NCBI RefSeq assembly: GCF_009857915.1
Contig: NZ_WWCM01000006.1
Coordinates: 62,001-126,000, forward strand
Source of the DNA: Duganella qianjiadongensis
GTDB lineage: Bacteria; Pseudomonadota; Gammaproteobacteria; Burkholderiales; Burkholderiaceae_D
Direction: 5' to 3'
Length of the DNA stretch: 64,000 nt
The notes under the pieces are model-generated. The model was not told the DNA's origin and made no database searches. It saw only the letters and a program-made list of their open reading frames with translations. Each line of letters begins with the position of its first letter. The first letter of the stretch is position 1. Both the position numbers and the translations under genes were made by a program. Below, one piece after another: positions 63,515-64,000 of this stretch.

Positions 63515-64000
63515 CTATCGCACAGTAGTGCGCGCTTGGCACTGCCGGAACGCGGCCATGCCGCTAGCACGGTTGGCACGTTCTGCCAGCACACGCTCGG
63601 CGCTACTGGCGTATTGCCGGTCCCACGCCAGTACCTTAGGCGTCATCAGGCGGTGCCAGAGTGGCGGAATCAGGGCCACTACAATCGTCGTCAGGTAGCC
63701 GCCTATCATCATCGGGGCATCAGGATAAGGCTTGAGATCCTGATACGGCACCTCGCCCTGCGCATGGTGATGCGAATGGCGCGTCAGGTTGAACATGGTC
63801 CAGGAGCTGAGACGGCGGTTGGTATTCCACGAATGACGCGGCTGCACCGGCGTGGCCGGATCGCGCACCATGCCGTAGTGCTCCATGTAGTTGACCACCT
63901 CCAGCAATGCCTTACCAAATAGTGCGCACAGCACGAAGTAACCGGCAACTAGCGGGCCGCCCGCCAGCCAGGCCAGCGCCACAAGAACCGCACTGAGCAG
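63515..64000 (-). CDS. AlkB-like membrane fatty-acid desaturase/hydroxylase, N-terminus beyond right edge
   Basis: C-terminal 161 residues of a membrane diiron enzyme; the frame is open to base 64000 and a GTG at 63982 is internal. NYMEHYGMVRD and HSWNTNRRLSSWTMFNLTRHSHHHA (given in two parts: HSWNTNRR, RHSHHHA) match the third and second-half histidine motifs of AlkB alkane hydroxylases and related fatty-acid desaturases. A helix pair follows (IGGYLTTIVVALIPPLW). It lies just upstream of the folE operon on the same strand but is separated by the TetR-type operator, so folE has its own promoter. Confidence 0.8.
   Translation of the reverse strand: MLSAVLVALAWLAGGPLVAGYFVLCALFGKALLEVVNYMEHYGMVRDPATPVQPRHSWNTNRRLSSWTMFNLTRHSHHHAQGEVPYQDLKPYPDAPMMIGGYLTTIVVALIPPLWHRLMTPKVLAWDRQYASSAERVLAERANRASGMAAFRQCQARTTVR

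Overview
The window reads as chromosomal DNA of a betaproteobacterium, most likely Burkholderiales and perhaps Oxalobacteraceae. I infer this from the high-GC coding sequence, the cyoABCD-SURF1 order with a divergent MFS gene, FlaG/CheZ-type motility genes and the TlpA-DUF4266-DUF3570-ApbE cassette; no rRNA or other phylogenetic marker is present. It is densely coding. No gap between genes exceeds 300 bases; the longest are 32847-33129 and 21930-22197. I see no tRNA, rRNA, CRISPR array, insertion sequence or prophage.

Layout. 1-4458 (minus): cytochrome bo3 quinol oxidase cyoABCD and a SURF1-like factor cut by the left edge, divergent from an MFS transporter. 6072-10245 (plus): panE, then a fatty acyl-CoA reductase and a wax ester synthase, a complete route from acyl-CoA to wax ester. 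10291-14801: exported cyanophycinase, exported RidA-like protein, amino-acid permease and a barrel protein of unknown function. 14924-24768: chemoreceptor, an unrecognised ORF, hybrid histidine kinase, glycerate kinase, APC permease and GNAT-like protein. 24790-29515: a sigma-54-type two-component system divergent from a porin and a small periplasmic phosphate-binding-like protein. 29633-32846: a PLP-decarboxylase homologue that has lost its lysine, FlaG, and a DUF4214 secreted protein. 33130-35897: TlpA, DUF4266, DUF3570 and ApbE. 36083-41480: HD-GYP regulator, FIST protein and hybrid kinase, resembling an NO-sensing NosP pathway. 41500-49535: a CzcCBA-type metal RND pump with a DUF3240 protein, divergent from its two-component system. 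49689-64000: cheZ, then a light/photo-oxidative stress region.

The most coherent undescribed-looking system is the last one. A TetR regulator (50352-50957) is divergent from FAD oxidoreductase, DUF1365, CFA-type methyltransferase, SDR, SnoaL-like, TspO and FeS-type photolyase genes. About 12 kb away, folE, a stand-alone BLUF photoreceptor, DUF2256 and a TIGR01777 epimerase form a second operon behind an AlkB-like membrane oxygenase. Both operons have an almost identical 16-bp palindrome (15/16 bases) followed, at the same 29-bp offset, by a TAGTAG half-site. This suggests one TetR regulon for light-linked DNA repair and membrane-lipid modification. Between the two lie cheY, an O-acetylhomoserine sulfhydrylase and a sugar transporter with a HexR-like operator, which do not seem to belong to it.
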